This document shows, one piece after another, positions 6,605 through 7,511 of a stretch of DNA of 7,511 bases. This DNA is from Geobacter sp. Lineage in GTDB: Bacteria > Desulfobacterota > Desulfuromonadia > Geobacterales > DSM-12255. The number at the start of each line of letters is the position of its first letter. The first letter of the stretch is position 1. The stretch covers positions 1 to 7,511 of the forward strand of contig VEOV01000090.1 in assembly GCA_012026855.1 (NCBI GenBank), written 5' to 3'. Below the pieces are notes generated by a model, which ran no database searches, was not told the DNA's origin, and saw only the letters and a list, made by a program, of their open reading frames with translations. A program made the translations under genes and the position numbers.

Positions 6605-7511
6605 TTACCCGCCATGGGCCTCCCGGCCACTCTTGTGCAGGTAGTAGTCGTAGTCCCCTTCATAGGTAAGCATCTCGCCATGGTCGATGGCAAAGACCCG
6701 GTTGACCAGGGCCCGCAGGAAGTGCCGGTCATGGCTGACCAGCACCACTGTGCCGCTGAACTCCTTCAGCGTCTCCAGCAGGATCTCCCGCGACTGGATA
6801 TCAAGATGGTTGGTCGGCTCATCGAGAATGAGCAGGTTGATCGGCCGCCCCAGGAGTGTTGCCAATACCAGCCGGCTCCGCTCACCGCCGGAGAGCTGCT
6901 CCACCCGCTTGTCAGCCGCATCGCCAGGAAAGAGAAAAGCGGCACAAAGATTTTTGATTACGCCGATCCCGGCCCGTGGCAGCACATCCTGCACCGTTTC
7001 AAAGACTGTCTTCGACGGGTCAAGAACTTCCATGGCATGCTGGCTGAAGTAACCGAGGTTGACATTGGCGCCAATGACCACGCTGCCGCTGGTCGGCTCG
7101 GTCTGGCCGGCAAGGCATTTGAGAAAAGTGGATTTGCCGGCGCCGTTTACCCCGACAACGGCCACCTTCTCCCCGCGGCGAATCATCCCGGAAACACCGC
7201 CAAACACCGATTTTTCGCCACCTTCCGGCAGTTGCCAAACCTTGCTCAGGGCGTCCAGCTTGATGACATCGTCGCCGCTCCTTGGCAGGTCTGGAAACTC
7301 GAACTTGATGGTGCGCTGCTCGGCCGGGATTTCGATCCGCTCAATCTTTTCGATCTTCTTTACCCGTGACTGCCCCTGTGCGGCATGGGAAGCCCGGGCA
7401 GCAAAACGGGCGATGAACTCCTCCTCCTTGGCAAGCATCTCCTGCTGGCGGCGCTGACTGGCAATTAGCTGCTCCAGGCGGATATCCCGCTCCCTCAGGT
7501 AGAAATCATAG
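6605..7511 (-). CDS. ABC-F family ATPase, C-terminal half (partial)
   Basis: The frame runs from the window edge at 7511 to TAA at 6605, giving 301 visible residues; the N-terminal ATPase domain and start are outside. Visible residues 1 to about 70 are the charged helical linker between the two ATPase domains, beginning YDFYLRERDIRLEQL and including RFAARASHAAQGQSRVKKIEKIERI. In ABC-F proteins this linker reaches the ribosomal P-site tRNA. The second ATPase domain has Walker A GVNGAGKST (120-128), Q-loop in YFSQH (Q157), signature LSGGE (206-210), Walker B LLILDEP with catalytic Glu231, and switch His260 in LVSHDRHFL. No membrane segments are present, so it is a soluble translation-type ABC protein, not a transporter. 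It ends soon after YEGDYDYYLHK and has no Uup-like C-terminal coiled coil. The subfamily (YheS-like, EttA-like or other) cannot be set from this half. A T-run follows the stop but no clear terminator hairpin was found. Confidence 0.93.
   Translation of the reverse strand, partial: YDFYLRERDIRLEQLIASQRRQQEMLAKEEEFIARFAARASHAAQGQSRVKKIEKIERIEIPAEQRTIKFEFPDLPRSGDDVIKLDALSKVWQLPEGGEKSVFGGVSGMIRRGEKVAVVGVNGAGKSTFLKCLAGQTEPTSGSVVIGANVNLGYFSQHAMEVLDPSKTVFETVQDVLPRAGIGVIKNLCAAFLFPGDAADKRVEQLSGGERSRLVLATLLGRPINLLILDEPTNHLDIQSREILLETLKEFSGTVVLVSHDRHFLRALVNRVFAIDHGEMLTYEGDYDYYLHKSGREAHGG

Noticed and set aside
6614..7369. 251-codon plus-strand open frame antisense to the ABC-F gene
   Set aside because: It lies opposite Walker A, signature and Walker B motifs of a well-supported gene, and its product matches nothing I recognise.

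Overview
This window looks like an ordinary chromosomal stretch from a Gram-negative, probably motile bacterium. It has a chemoreceptor, a c-di-GMP enzyme, a class A penicillin-binding protein and a lipoprotein with an outer-membrane-type lipobox. The style of the chemoreceptor sensor, the ABC-F linker and the CsgG-like lipoprotein recalls Desulfobacterota (Desulfuromonas/Geobacter or Desulfobulbus relatives). That placement is from memory of similar proteins, not from a search. No rRNA, tRNA, CRISPR array, insertion sequence, phage gene or other mobile-element mark was seen.

Layout: (1) 1-591, minus strand: N-terminal part of a membrane chemoreceptor or similar sensor, cut by the window edge. 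(2) 592-835: AT-rich divergent intergenic region with two short inverted repeats and one possible promoter. (3) 836-5378, plus strand: three co-directional genes that could form one operon. They encode a cytosolic GGDEF-EAL protein with a degenerate cyclase half and an intact-looking phosphodiesterase half, a bifunctional class A penicillin-binding protein, and a CvfB-family S1/winged-helix RNA-binding protein. (4) 5401-5434: a perfect 15-bp-arm hairpin with T-tracts on both strands, serving as a shared terminator for convergent genes. (5) 5457-6479, minus strand: a lipoprotein with a CsgG/LpoB-like domain and a C-terminal TPR-like region, with its own good promoter and ribosome-binding site. 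(6) 6605-7511, minus strand: the C-terminal half of an ABC-F translation-factor ATPase, cut by the window edge.

Functionally, the plus-strand cluster places c-di-GMP turnover next to peptidoglycan synthesis and a probable RNA-binding regulator. The divergent neighbour is a sensor, and the convergent neighbour is an envelope lipoprotein. A functional link among these is inference from gene order only. The most useful points for a reader are the predicted loss of cyclase activity in the GGDEF half, the likely TTG start of the penicillin-binding protein at 2440, the corrected lipoprotein start at 6479, and the bidirectional terminator. I found no convincing evidence of a previously undescribed system.
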